Counted from the first letter of the stretch, positions 1-7,923 are shown. The stretch: 27,032 nucleotides of DNA from Deltaproteobacteria bacterium (GCA_027031565.1 JALVPX010000220.1:1-27032), one strand, 5' to 3'. Program-made: numbers and translations. The notes: generated from the letters alone by a model not told the origin.

Positions 1-802
1 TCAAAGCTGCGTATCTAGCATCAAATTGACTATAATAAGACTGAAACAAAAACAACTCATCTTCGATTAATTTCAGGCGGTTCTCGATTTTAGGAGCAGT
101 TAAATTTTTTTCATGTCTATAATAAACGGATGTAATAATATCTTTAAGGGCTATTCTACAGCCTCTTTTTGCCACTATTTGTAAAAATAGATCGCGATCC
201 TCAGAGTAGGTGATTGTCTCATTAAAAAAAAGACCACTTATGATGTCACGTCTTACAATCGAGGCGGGCCAAAGCAGAAAGCTGCCGCGCAGGAAAAAGG
301 CGATCAAATCTTCTTCGATCAAAAAGATTTGATCGCCTATTGCTTTAACCTTAAAGCGTTCGAGAAGCCTGTGTTTGGAAAACCAGTCGCCTAAAAAATC
401 CTTCTGGGGCAACTGAATGACATCACGGTTAGAAGAAACTAGGTCTACTTGTGGATGTTTTTTAAGGCAAGAAATCCCTTCTGATAAATGATTACTATAC
501 CAGATATCATCTGCATCAAGAAAGGCTACGAATTTTCCTTGAACGAATCTTAGACCAGTATTACGCGCGCCAGCAGGCCCTTTTCGCCCGAGATTTTCTA
601 ACAACTCGATGTTTGGATAAAATTTTTCTAACTCTCTAACTATCTGTTTTGTCGAATCAGTAGAACGATCATCAACTACAATAATTTGCACAGGTTCCTG
701 AAAATCCTGATCCAAAACGCTTTGAACTGCCCTGCCTATTGTATCTTCTGCATTGTAAGCAGGTATTATAACGCTTATCGTAGGTGAGGCTGCTTGTTGC
801 AT
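1..802 (-). CDS. Family 2 glycosyltransferase, 3' end cut by the window
   Basis: This is the first 267 codons of a GT-A fold glycosyltransferase that runs off the left edge. The N-terminus reads MQQAASPTISVIIPAYNAE, the usual GT2 opening. It is followed by the nucleotide-sugar aspartates DDRSTD (about residues 44-49) and a metal-binding DADD (about 96-99). The enzyme should transfer a sugar from an NDP-sugar to a growing glycan at the cytoplasmic face of the membrane. The start ATG lies one base after the TGA of the sulfotransferase gene (TGATATG), so the two are probably co-translated. With the sulfotransferase and flippase upstream it forms part of a surface-polysaccharide locus. The acceptor and sugar cannot be read from sequence. 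A 15-bp inverted repeat followed by a T run lies inside the gene at 294-338. Confidence 0.9.
   Translation of the reverse strand, partial: MQQAASPTISVIIPAYNAEDTIGRAVQSVLDQDFQEPVQIIVVDDRSTDSTKQIVRELEKFYPNIELLENLGRKGPAGARNTGLRFVQGKFVAFLDADDIWYSNHLSEGISCLKKHPQVDLVSSNRDVIQLPQKDFLGDWFSKHRLLERFKVKAIGDQIFLIEEDLIAFFLRGSFLLWPASIVRRDIISGLFFNETITYSEDRDLFLQIVAKRGCRIALKDIITSVYYRHEKNLTAPKIENRLKLIEDELFLFQSYYSQFDARYAAL
294..338 (-). terminator. Terminator-like hairpin inside the glycosyltransferase gene
   Basis: On the minus strand the stem arms are AGGCGATCAAATCTT and AAGATTTGATCGCCT: 15 bp, perfect, with an 11-nt loop. A short T run follows directly. The shape is that of an intrinsic terminator, but it sits within an intact reading frame (around residues 155-170). 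Whether it terminates is unknown, and the stem is only moderately GC-rich. It could act as an attenuator or polarity site, or be a chance product of codon choice. Confidence 0.35.
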
Positions 803-803
803 A

Positions 804-1751
804 TCAAGAATAATCTAGCTCGCTTGCCAGAGGTTCTACCGCCTTTTTCAATAAATATTTTTCCATGAAAGGAATATCGCCCACCTTTGATTTGGTGCTG
901 CCCACTTTTACATCTAATATTGATTTGTCTATCTCTATTTCAAGATAAGACTCCAAATCATCTAACGAAACCTTTCCGGTACAAAGATCTTCATACTTGA
1001 TCAACTTACCGCCCAATCTTTGGTAACCAGACAAAAAACCAGCCAGCAGGCTCTTCCAATGTTCCCCAAAAGCCCTTGGCGTAAAAGTGGGTTTGTCTGG
1101 CCACTGTTTGTACCAATAACCATAAAACCTGTATGATCTGTAACAGTCATATGGATTTCGGTATAAAAAAAGAAATTTTGCCCTCGGAAACAGCCACTGC
1201 AAAAAAAATGCGTCATCGATGGTCAGTCTCACATCTTTTATGCCCCATTGTGAAAAGCCAAGTTGTTCAGCTGGTTCCTGAAACAAGATCTTGAAAAAAC
1301 CAATCTGCGCATTAAGGAGTGCTTTAACCGAAGGATACAAATTCGCCACCCATGTCTGAGGAAGCTCTGACCTATTGAACTGCTCAACAAACCAATCATC
1401 ACGCGGCCACTTGGCCGTAAATGCGGTTATTGGACGGGCCATATTCTTTATTAATCCAGTGTGTGAGTAAGGTTCACCCCAAATGATGATATTTGCCTTG
1501 GACATGATGATACGTTGCAAAAGAGTGGACCCGGCCCTCCATCCTGCAGATAAAATAAAAATTGGCTGACTTTGCTCCTGACTTTTTACATCTGGCCACC
1601 TGCTGGAAATAATCTGCAAAGCATCCCATGTTCCAGGAGGGTTGGCTGCGAGGCGTCTATGTTCTTTCCATACTGCGTATTTTCCAAAAAAAGGCTGGAA
1701 AAAAATTTTTTTTATCCTGAAATCAAGGGATCTGAATAGTCTTTTAAACAT
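804..1751 (-). CDS. Sulfotransferase family protein
   Basis: The protein has 315 residues, a usual length for bacterial PAPS-dependent sulfotransferases. Residues 68-79 (SAGWRAGSTLLQ) match the 5'-phosphosulfate-binding loop. FLFLYRNPYDCYRSY (about 193-207) matches the 3'-phosphate-binding motif with its conserved Arg and Ser. The expected reaction is transfer of a sulfuryl group from PAPS to a hydroxyl or amine on an acceptor. The gene lies between a Wzx-like flippase and a GT2 glycosyltransferase, so the acceptor is most likely a surface glycan or a lipid-linked sugar; that part is inference. No signal peptide or membrane span is evident, so it probably acts in the cytoplasm before export. 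The ATG start is weakly supported by a ribosome site. Confidence 0.85.
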   Translation of the reverse strand: MFKRLFRSLDFRIKKIFFQPFFGKYAVWKEHRRLAANPPGTWDALQIISSRWPDVKSQEQSQPIFILSAGWRAGSTLLQRIIMSKANIIIWGEPYSHTGLIKNMARPITAFTAKWPRDDWFVEQFNRSELPQTWVANLYPSVKALLNAQIGFFKILFQEPAEQLGFSQWGIKDVRLTIDDAFFLQWLFPRAKFLFLYRNPYDCYRSYRFYGYWYKQWPDKPTFTPRAFGEHWKSLLAGFLSGYQRLGGKLIKYEDLCTGKVSLDDLESYLEIEIDKSILDVKVGSTKSKVGDIPFMEKYLLKKAVEPLASELDYS

Positions 1752-1800
1752 TATGCCAGCACCGGTTTTTCAGGGAATGCCACTATTTCATGATTATACA

Positions 1801-3384
1801 TTATCTTTTTCCATCAGGTTCCCAAACACCCACTTTCACGCGAGCAAGCATGGCATGGAACCAGATCTTTTCTGTTTGATAAAGCATCATAAAGGCTGCT
1901 AACAAATAAGCTGCCGCACCCAAGGCGAGATTGGCCAACAATGTCTTTAAAGACAGGGTCTCCATTTGAAGCTTGAGCAGCCACCACAGACTCGCCCCAA
2001 CAATGGTAGGCACGATTCCGGGTAGAAAAGTAAACTTCAGCCACTCCCCAAATGTGGCTTTAACCAGCTTGAGTGAAAATGGCAGCAAGAAAAACACAAC
2101 GTTTAGAACCATAACTAGGCATGTAGCCAAGGCAGATCCATAAGCACCAAGCTTATATTTTGAAAGGAAAAGTATTGTTAACCCAAAATTTAAAATCTGA
2201 GCCAGCAAATTGATTGTGACAAGAAGCTTAATCTTGGCCAGGGCATGTGCGACGCGCCATACTAGTTGGACAGACAATTTCACAAGTTCAGGTATAAATA
2301 ATAAAAACAAGATGATTCCAGCCAGTTTAAAATGTGGGCCTATATACAAGGAAAAGATCTCTTTGTTATAAATCATTAAAGGAACAATGAAAAACAGGCA
2401 CGCCCACATGAGAAACTTGTTCAAGGAAAAAAAGGCCCTTTTTAAACGGGAAAGCTCACCTCTGGCTGCAAAGGCAATAAGCGACGGTTGTACAGGGCCT
2501 AAAAAGATGGGCAATGCATTTTCAAAGCGGCGTGGGACCATCGAACCAACGTGAAATACAGTCAAATCAAAAGGGGTGGCAAAGATGTTAAGCAATATTG
2601 GATCTGCTGAAGACTTGATTTTCTGTGCTATTGCACCAATGGTAGACCAGCTGCCAAACCCGATAATTTTTTTTGAAACCGCCCAATTAAAACTTTGGAT
2701 ATCCAGTCTTAAATATGGTACTAACTTCTTACTCACGAATACGGTTATAAAAACGCCAACCAAGTTGGCTATCACCGAGGCCATAACAACCATAATAACT
2801 TTAGTGGCTATAAAAAATAAAAAACAAAATAGTAACAGAATACGAAAAAGCTCTAAGCCCAAATTCAAGAAACTGCGAAGCACGTATTTTTGACGCATCT
2901 CAAATGCAGAACCATAGGGCAAGGTGCAAATATTTACCATGAGCCCTAAGATCAACATCAAAAACATCATTGAAGCCTCTTTTTCTCTGCCTGAAGGAAT
3001 ATGTAATATATTTCCTATATCCAAAGATATGATCGTGCCCAAGACTCCTATCATTATTGCCATTGAGATCAGAAAGGGAAAAATGCTCGAAAAAACTCTT
3101 GTTACCTCAGCAGAGTCGCCTTTGGCATAGGCCTCAATCAGATATCTTCCAGTTCCTGCCGAAAATAGGCTGCTCAAAATCGGTACAAAGGCCATGAGAG
3201 AATATACAAGTGGCAACAGGCTATATTCCTCAATACTTATCCTTTTCAGAAGATATTGCTGCAACCAGATTAAAACAGATAAACTTAATAGGTGCACAGC
3301 AAGGGAACTAAACATATTAATTACGGTCAACCTTTTGCTGATTTTCACACCTATTTGAGAACGAGATTTAGGGCTATTAACCAT
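1801..3384 (-). CDS. Polysaccharide flippase, Wzx/MATE-like (MOP superfamily)
   Basis: This is a very hydrophobic protein of about 527 residues with roughly 12-14 membrane segments. A basic N-terminal stretch precedes the first helix, and the C-terminal half contains paired helices typical of polysaccharide-biosynthesis exporters. Such proteins flip undecaprenyl-linked oligosaccharides from the inner to the outer face of the cytoplasmic membrane. It is first in a likely three-gene set (flippase, sulfotransferase, glycosyltransferase) with 49 bp to the next gene. Two starts are possible: the ATG used here, and a TTG at 3417 that adds 11 residues. Neither has a clear Shine-Dalgarno sequence. 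A short palindrome lies at 3431-3445. A related MATE-type transporter of other substrates is less likely given the neighbours. Confidence 0.85.
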   Translation of the reverse strand: MVNSPKSRSQIGVKISKRLTVINMFSSLAVHLLSLSVLIWLQQYLLKRISIEEYSLLPLVYSLMAFVPILSSLFSAGTGRYLIEAYAKGDSAEVTRVFSSIFPFLISMAIMIGVLGTIISLDIGNILHIPSGREKEASMMFLMLILGLMVNICTLPYGSAFEMRQKYVLRSFLNLGLELFRILLLFCFLFFIATKVIMVVMASVIANLVGVFITVFVSKKLVPYLRLDIQSFNWAVSKKIIGFGSWSTIGAIAQKIKSSADPILLNIFATPFDLTVFHVGSMVPRRFENALPIFLGPVQPSLIAFAARGELSRLKRAFFSLNKFLMWACLFFIVPLMIYNKEIFSLYIGPHFKLAGIILFLLFIPELVKLSVQLVWRVAHALAKIKLLVTINLLAQILNFGLTILFLSKYKLGAYGSALATCLVMVLNVVFFLLPFSLKLVKATFGEWLKFTFLPGIVPTIVGASLWWLLKLQMETLSLKTLLANLALGAAAYLLAAFMMLYQTEKIWFHAMLARVKVGVWEPDGKR

Positions 3385-3417
3385 GAAGTTTTTGAATTTG
3401 TGAAATCTGATATCCAA

Positions 3418-3739
3418 TTCTATTAACGTCTATAGGCAGCCTATATACATTTTCGTTTTCTTATTTATGCAGTGCCATGAAAGAACTTTGGAAAGAAAAT
3501 CATTCAATTACAAGGCATCGTGGGCAATGTTCTTGTCCTAATGGGAGTGATCTGACAGGCTTTAATATGTACGACTAATTAAAGATAATGACAAGCTACC
3601 GCTGTTTGGGTGCAATTTAGCGCTCTGAGTTGCCTGCTTGCAACAACCCACCCACAACCACCACCTATTCTAAGCAATAATTTTAAAAAAACAATTGGAA
3701 TAAGCTGGTAAATCAGCAAAAATACCAGAAAAAGAAAAA
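3418..3739. other. Intergenic region, about 320 bp, no gene seen
   Basis: I see no credible open frame here. It holds the 7-1-7 palindrome TATAGGC-A-GCCTATA at 3431-3445, just upstream of the flippase gene. A 6-bp hairpin, CTGGTA/TACCAG at 3705-3728, lies just downstream of the HAMP gene. That hairpin lacks the T tract expected of a strong terminator on the minus strand. Confidence 0.6.
3431..3445. promoter_or_regulatory. Perfect 7-1-7 palindrome upstream of the flippase gene
   Basis: TATAGGC-A-GCCTATA is a perfect inverted repeat 14 bp upstream of the TTG candidate start and 47 bp upstream of the ATG. Its position suits an operator, but the stretch is short and could be chance. No regulator family can be named. 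Confidence 0.25.
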
Positions 3740-4150
3740 TCAGCAGACTTCCTTCAGGAATTTATTAAAAGAACTCACAAAATCTTTAAATTGATCACCT
3801 TTCCGGAGCCTGATCTCCCGGGGTTTGGAACCCTTCTCTACGCTTTCGTCCAAAATGCGCCTCACCTTGTAGATGGGACCAGCAATCTTGTGTGTGAAAA
3901 ATATGCTCAATCCGCTCAGGCAGAGCACCAGGCCCAGGCCGTAAAAGAGCAGCCTCTGGCTTATGGCGTGATACATCTTGGCCAGGTTGGCCCCGTGAAA
4001 ATCGACCAGTACTGTCTGCCACACTGCATAATATACGGCCCATCCAGACGCCGCCGCCACCAGGACCATGCAGATGAAAAACCGCAGCGCCATACCGAGC
4101 TGGAGACTGTTGTTTACCAGATATTGTTTTCTTATGACCCTTTTTGCCAT
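3740..4150 (-). CDS. Small membrane protein with a HAMP domain and no output domain
   Basis: The 136-residue protein has two transmembrane helices (about residues 20-45 and 68-88) separated by a short periplasmic loop. A HAMP-like segment beginning THKIAGPIYKVRRIL follows, and the protein then ends. HAMP domains normally relay signals to a kinase, cyclase or chemoreceptor domain, and none is present. It may therefore act as a stand-alone partner to another protein. The start has a good site, GGAGG five bases before ATG. The gene begins 13 bp after the Fn3/FG-GAP gene ends, so both are probably co-transcribed. Small orphan HAMP proteins of this kind occur in deltaproteobacteria as far as I recall. 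Their function is not known to me. Confidence 0.8.
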   Translation of the reverse strand: MAKRVIRKQYLVNNSLQLGMALRFFICMVLVAAASGWAVYYAVWQTVLVDFHGANLAKMYHAISQRLLFYGLGLVLCLSGLSIFFTHKIAGPIYKVRRILDESVEKGSKPREIRLRKGDQFKDFVSSFNKFLKEVC

Positions 4151-4163
4151 GTACGCCTCCTTG

Positions 4164-5870
4164 TCAATTGCCCAACAGCAGATACAATCTGCCGCTGTCT
4201 GTACCGACTATGATGTCCATGAACCCATCATCATTCCAATCGGCAACCGAGGGATACAATGTAAATCCCTGCAAGTCCTGTGCACTTATGCCAAGGCCCT
4301 TTGCCGGTGAAAAACCTGCTGATGGACTGTTTTTTCCCAGCCAAACAGCCAGCTCACCGTCATCTCTTTGGCTCACTACGTCATTGATGCCATCTCCGTT
4401 CCAGTCACACAAAGCAAATGACGCCTCTTGGGCCCTGCCGGGCAGATCGAGCACGACTGTGGCTTTGTCATATACCGGCGCTGCATCGCTTCCATGATTC
4501 TCAAAAACAGTTATTCCAGGCCCATCGGATGCAACCGCCAGGTCCTTTTTCCTGTCGTTGTTCCAATCAACAAACCAGAATGACCTTATGGTGCTGCCGC
4601 TGAAAATGGTGCTGTTCTCCTGCCATATCTGATCCCTTGATTTAAGCAGGGACAGATGCTCTTCATCCGACTTTATTACGATTTCATATTCTAAATCATT
4701 GTCATAATCTATGAGAAAAGGATTTGAGCCAGGTGCCATGGCATGGCTGCTGTGGGGTATCCTGGTTTGAAGCCAGAGAGAGCGCCTCTCGTCGCCTTCA
4801 TCCTTGAGCACGAAGAGCTGGCCTCCGCCCGTGGTCAACAGGATCTCCATTTCGTTGTCCTGGTCGAAATCGGCCACATAGGGGCACACGGGTCCAACCA
4901 GGCCTGCCCTGTAGTCAAGGTCTATGGGATGCGGCACCAGTGCGGTTGTATGCCTTTGGAGGTTTATTTTAAATTCCAGTTTTTTCATGCCTTGCGGGAA
5001 GGTAGCTATCAAGTCCCTTCCGATGTAGCCGTTCAAACGCACAGAAGCCGGAATGGTAAAGGATGGATCTATGTAGCCCTTGATTTGCAAGGGGGTCTGG
5101 CACACATAAATTCCCGGAAATCCAGGTGTGCCCATGACATACAAATCTGATCCTGAAACAGGGGTGCTGTCAACGATCACAATTGGCTCTTCCACGACAC
5201 CTGGCGGGAGATCGACCTTTTTGTACACCTCGAATTCATGCTCGTTTACATTGCCTGCGTAATCCTTGGCGATGACGGTAAATTTGTTCAGGCCCTTGTT
5301 GACAGGCACTGTAACAGACCATGTTTTAGTGGTTACATCTATTTTTGCCTTTATTCCGTTCACGGTGATGCTTTCAAGGGTTTCGTCTTCAAAAGAGCCA
5401 GTCAACTCGAGGGATCCGGCAGAGATGTCCAGTTCCTGCTCAAAGGGGTTGAACTGCAGGACGGGTTTCTTGCAGTCGCATATGGCAGTCACCCTTTCTT
5501 CGGAGTAGGGAGACTCGTTTCCGGATGGCCCGACCGCCTTTACCCTGAAGGTATATGTATAACCGTGCCTGGTGTTTATGGTGAGTCTTGTGTCCTTTGC
5601 CTCATGGTATTCCACCCAGGATACATAGTTGGATGGACCATCCAGCACCCTGGTGATGGTAACCTCAACCACATAGTGGTCTACTACCCCCTGGCTTGGA
5701 GGATCCCATGCAAGGGTCGCCTTGTTGACCTTGAGAAAGGTAACAGAGGAATTATAGGCCCTTAATTCCATCAAGGGCTTTATAAGAAAGACGCATAGCG
5801 CACAAATGCAGGCTATGCGCAGGAGGTGCCACCAGGGCACTTTTTTGTAAATAGGTAAAGAGCCGCTCAT
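4164..5870 (-). CDS. Membrane-anchored Fn3 / FG-GAP (VCBS) repeat surface protein
   Basis: The 568-residue protein has an N-terminal signal anchor (about residues 14-33). A fibronectin type III domain follows (about 40-130; LAWDPPSQGVVDHYVVEV, then YTYTFRVKAVGPSGNES). Next is an Ig-like domain (about 140-215; LTGSFEDETLESITVNG). The C-terminal part holds about five FG-GAP-like units with Ca-binding-style cores such as DFDQDNEMEI, DYDNDLEYEI, DWNNDRKKDL, DWNGDGINDV and DWNDDGFMDI. This predicts an extracytoplasmic beta-propeller-like protein that binds ligand, glycan or partner protein. It directly precedes the HAMP-only gene, suggesting a two-protein surface or sensory module; that is inference. 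The ATG is preceded by a weak ribosome site. No catalytic domain is visible. Confidence 0.85.
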   Translation of the reverse strand: MSGSLPIYKKVPWWHLLRIACICALCVFLIKPLMELRAYNSSVTFLKVNKATLAWDPPSQGVVDHYVVEVTITRVLDGPSNYVSWVEYHEAKDTRLTINTRHGYTYTFRVKAVGPSGNESPYSEERVTAICDCKKPVLQFNPFEQELDISAGSLELTGSFEDETLESITVNGIKAKIDVTTKTWSVTVPVNKGLNKFTVIAKDYAGNVNEHEFEVYKKVDLPPGVVEEPIVIVDSTPVSGSDLYVMGTPGFPGIYVCQTPLQIKGYIDPSFTIPASVRLNGYIGRDLIATFPQGMKKLEFKINLQRHTTALVPHPIDLDYRAGLVGPVCPYVADFDQDNEMEILLTTGGGQLFVLKDEGDERRSLWLQTRIPHSSHAMAPGSNPFLIDYDNDLEYEIVIKSDEEHLSLLKSRDQIWQENSTIFSGSTIRSFWFVDWNNDRKKDLAVASDGPGITVFENHGSDAAPVYDKATVVLDLPGRAQEASFALCDWNGDGINDVVSQRDDGELAVWLGKNSPSAGFSPAKGLGISAQDLQGFTLYPSVADWNDDGFMDIIVGTDSGRLYLLLGN

Positions 5871-6244
5871 TAAGCTTATGCCTGCTGTCCTTTCTTACAT
5901 GCTGTGCTAAAAATGATATCGACATCACCCATGAGCCAACTGTAATTTTGATGCCTTGTTGATGATCAGCAGGTTGGCCACCTCCAAAAATTGTCTTTTT
6001 GCCCAATGGCTGCGTTGCACTCAAAAAAAACAATCCTCGAAAAATCAACACAATATGTCTGCGGTTATTTTTTCGCGCGCCTTGCCCTTAAACAAAAATC
6101 CTGATTTTAGAGGTAGCCAGGTCGTGTTGAAAAGCGTATTACAGCACTGACCTGACTATACAGGCCCATGATTCATGTCTTTTTTGGTAAGGCTAAAGAT
6201 GAAAGAATTGGAAGGGAATGAATGAGAATTTAAGGTGTTGATAT
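5871..6244. other. Intergenic region dominated by repeat copy A
   Basis: This stretch of about 370 bp lies between the Fn3/FG-GAP start and the initiator tRNA. Repeat copy A fills 5976-6118. I see no gene in the remainder. Short frames across it are the same translations that recur in other repeat copies. Confidence 0.7.
5976..6118 (+). repeat. Dispersed ~140-bp palindromic repeat, copy A
   Basis: The 143-bp copy runs from GGCCACCTCCAAAAATTG to TTTTAGAGGTAGCC. It contains the shared core AATGGCTGCGTTGCACTC and the shared TTTTTTCGCGCGCCTTG. Its ends are inverted repeats of each other. Flanking AGGT occurs on both sides but offset by one base on the left, so a target duplication is only weakly suggested. 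Orientation is set by the GGCTGCGTTGC core. Confidence 0.9.
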
Positions 6245-6321
<77 letters not shown>

Positions 6322-6344
6322 CCAGCTATCTTTTGAACATCTAA

Positions 6345-6373
6345 TATATAGATACAAAGGAACAGTTTGTCAA
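6345..6373 (-). promoter_or_regulatory. Sigma-70 promoter of the initiator tRNA
   Basis: On the minus strand TTGACA (6373-6368), 17 bp, then TATATA (6350-6345). The start of transcription is expected near 6338, about 17 nt before the mature tRNA. It lies in the 74-bp gap after queA. Confidence 0.7.
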
Positions 6374-6395
6374 CCAGGCACGTTGGACCAGGTCT

Positions 6396-7451
6396 TCAAG
6401 TGATAAACATTGCGTCTCCATAACTGTAAAACCGGTAGCCCTTTGAAATTGCCTCTTCATAGGCCCTTAAAATCCGCTCCCTTCCTGCAAAGGCTGAAAC
6501 CAGCACCAGTAAAGATGAGCGGGGCAGATGGAAATTGGTCAACATCGCATCCACGATCTTGAATTCATACCCAGGGTATATGTAGAGATCACACTCGCCC
6601 TGCACTGGTGCCACCTCGCCGTTTTTTTGAGCAGCAAATTCCAGTGCCCTGACAGAGGTAGTGCCCACGCAAACCACCCTTCCGCCCAGCCTCTTGGTGG
6701 AATTTACAATGGCCGCGGTTTCCCTGGTGACATGAAGCCATTCAGAATGTATTTCGTGCCTCCTTACATCCTTTGCCCTTATTGGTGCAAAGGTGCCATA
6801 GCCCACGTGGAGTGTTACCCTGCACACCTCTACACCCCTTTGGGCCAGTTTATTCAAGATTTCACCGGTGAAATGGAGGCCGGCTGTGGGTGCTGCCACA
6901 GATCCCTCTTTATCTGCATAGATTGTCTGGTATCTTGCCCTGTCTGGCTTGCAAGGGGAGCGCTTGATGTAAGGAGGAAGAGGCACGGAGCCGTGGCTGT
7001 CCAGGGCCTGTGCAAGCGTCTGCCCATTGCTGTGAAGCTCTATCTCAACCTCGCCATTTGAAAAAAGATCTTCAACTAGCGCCTCGAATCCGCTGCCAAA
7101 AAGGATTTTCTGCCCTGGCTTGAGCCCCTTTGAACAGCGTGCCAAGGCCCTGGCCCTGCCCCTGTTGGGCTCCTCAATAGCCGGAAAATGGAGAAGAAAG
7201 ATCTCCACCTGGCCGCCTGTGACCTTTTTGCCTAGCAATCGGGCAGGAAAGACCTTGCTGTCATTGAGTATCAGGCAGTCACCGGGCTGCAGCAAGGAGG
7301 GGAATTCATGAAAGCTGCTGTGCCGCACTTTGCCGTTTGAACGATCCAAAACGAGCAGACGGGACCTGTCACGTTCAGGGGCTGGATGCTGCGCTATAAG
7401 CCCCTGCGGAAGATCATATGCATAGGCATCCAGGCTGAATTCATCCATCAT
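6396..7451 (-). CDS. queA: S-adenosylmethionine:tRNA ribosyltransferase-isomerase
   Basis: QueA transfers and isomerises the ribosyl group of S-adenosylmethionine onto 7-aminomethyl-7-deazaguanine at tRNA position 34, giving epoxyqueuosine. Family signatures are present: AYDLPQGLIAQHPAPERDRS at the N-terminus, GSVAAPTAGLHFT, FAPIRAKDVRRHEIHSEW, VGTTSVRALE and TNFHLPRSSLLVLVSAF. With the start at 7451 the protein has 351 residues, a normal length. That ATG overlaps the TGA of the DUF2065 gene (ATGATG), which supports translational coupling. A longer frame to 7484 adds residues with no family counterpart. The two genes probably follow the CAU tRNA at 7706-7782 in one transcript. Confidence 0.97.
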   Translation of the reverse strand: MMDEFSLDAYAYDLPQGLIAQHPAPERDRSRLLVLDRSNGKVRHSSFHEFPSLLQPGDCLILNDSKVFPARLLGKKVTGGQVEIFLLHFPAIEEPNRGRARALARCSKGLKPGQKILFGSGFEALVEDLFSNGEVEIELHSNGQTLAQALDSHGSVPLPPYIKRSPCKPDRARYQTIYADKEGSVAAPTAGLHFTGEILNKLAQRGVEVCRVTLHVGYGTFAPIRAKDVRRHEIHSEWLHVTRETAAIVNSTKRLGGRVVCVGTTSVRALEFAAQKNGEVAPVQGECDLYIYPGYEFKIVDAMLTNFHLPRSSLLVLVSAFAGRERILRAYEEAISKGYRFYSYGDAMFIT

Positions 7452-7648
7452 TGAAACCAAGCTGTTCTTTGCACCACGTAGCATATGGCAAGGCCTATGG
7501 CCATGCTTATGAGCCCCATGATCCTCAATTGGGATGGTTCCATCTTTTGTATCTGTGCGAGCATCTCCTGCATCTTTTCAGGAAAGGCGAAATATGGCAG
7601 CCCTTCGACCACCAAGACCAGCCCTATAACAGTCAAAAAGAATTTCAT
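7448..7648 (-). CDS. DUF2065 (YjeT-like) small membrane protein
   Basis: This 66-residue protein starts MKFFLTVIGLVLVVEGLPYF and has two hydrophobic helices (about 3-18 and 43-60) joined by a short amphipathic segment with MQKMEPSQLRIMG-type spacing. Length and the GLPYFAFPEKM region fit the DUF2065/YjeT family of inner-membrane peptides, whose function is unknown. The frame is open further upstream, but that extension runs towards the tRNA gene and has no family support. The stop overlaps the queA start. It is often found next to housekeeping genes, so the operon link to queA carries little functional meaning. Confidence 0.85.
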   Translation of the reverse strand: MKFFLTVIGLVLVVEGLPYFAFPEKMQEMLAQIQKMEPSQLRIMGLISMAIGLAICYVVQRTAWFQ

Positions 7649-7705
7649 AAAATCATGCCTTTTCTGGAGGTTATAAAAAGGAGTGGCTGCAAGGCAGTAG
7701 TAAAA

Positions 7706-7782
7706 TGGTGGCGGTGCAGGGACTTGAACCCCGGACGCTGCGGATATGAGCCGCATGCTCTAACCAGCTGAGCTACACCGCC
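7706..7782 (-). tRNA. tRNA with CAU anticodon: elongator Met (or Ile2)
   Basis: This 77-nt tRNA has an encoded CCA, a seven-pair acceptor stem GGCGGTG/CACCGCC, and an anticodon stem GCGG/CCGC around the loop CTCATAT. Anticodon is CAU. It lacks the initiator features of the tRNA at 6245-6321. CAU can be read by elongator tRNA-Met, or by tRNA-Ile2 after lysidine modification. The stem sequence resembles elongator Met genes I recall from deltaproteobacteria, but the two cannot be separated safely by eye. Confidence 0.93.
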
Positions 7783-7797
7783 ACAAACAACGGCATA

Positions 7798-7826
7798 CGT
7801 ATGAACTATTTTGTGCGCTGTGTCAA
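7798..7826 (-). promoter_or_regulatory. Promoter of the CAU tRNA-DUF2065-queA transcript
   Basis: On the minus strand TTGACA (7826-7821), 17 bp, then CATACG (7803-7798). The -35 is perfect; the -10 is weak (3 of 6). Its -35 box lies 7 bp from the -35 box of the divergent promoter at 7834-7861. Confidence 0.5.
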
Positions 7827-7833
7827 TAGCTTT

Positions 7834-7861
7834 TTGACACCGGGGCACTATTGGGTATAAT
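7834..7861 (+). promoter_or_regulatory. Near-consensus sigma-70 promoter of the flavin reductase gene
   Basis: TTGACA (7834-7839), 16 bp, TATAAT (7856-7861). Both boxes are perfect matches to consensus. Transcription should begin near 7868, giving a 5' leader of about 56 nt with a GGAGG ribosome site at 7911-7915. Confidence 0.8.
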
Positions 7862-7923
7862 CAGCGCTAACCATCTGGAACGGTTTGTGCGTCCATCTAA
7901 AATTTAATTAGGAGGCTTCCCAA

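Noticed and set aside
3705..3728. Terminator after the HAMP gene
   Set aside because: The CTGGTA/TACCAG hairpin has only six pairs, a 12-nt loop and no T tract on the needed side.
5238..5765. Long plus-strand frames opposite the Fn3/FG-GAP gene and opposite thrS, pheS and pheT
   Set aside because: They are antisense shadows of strongly supported genes and show no domain or ribosome site of their own.
7448..7756. A 102-residue version of the DUF2065 protein
   Set aside because: The added N-terminus runs into the CAU tRNA gene and is unlike the family. MKFFLTVIG is the natural start.
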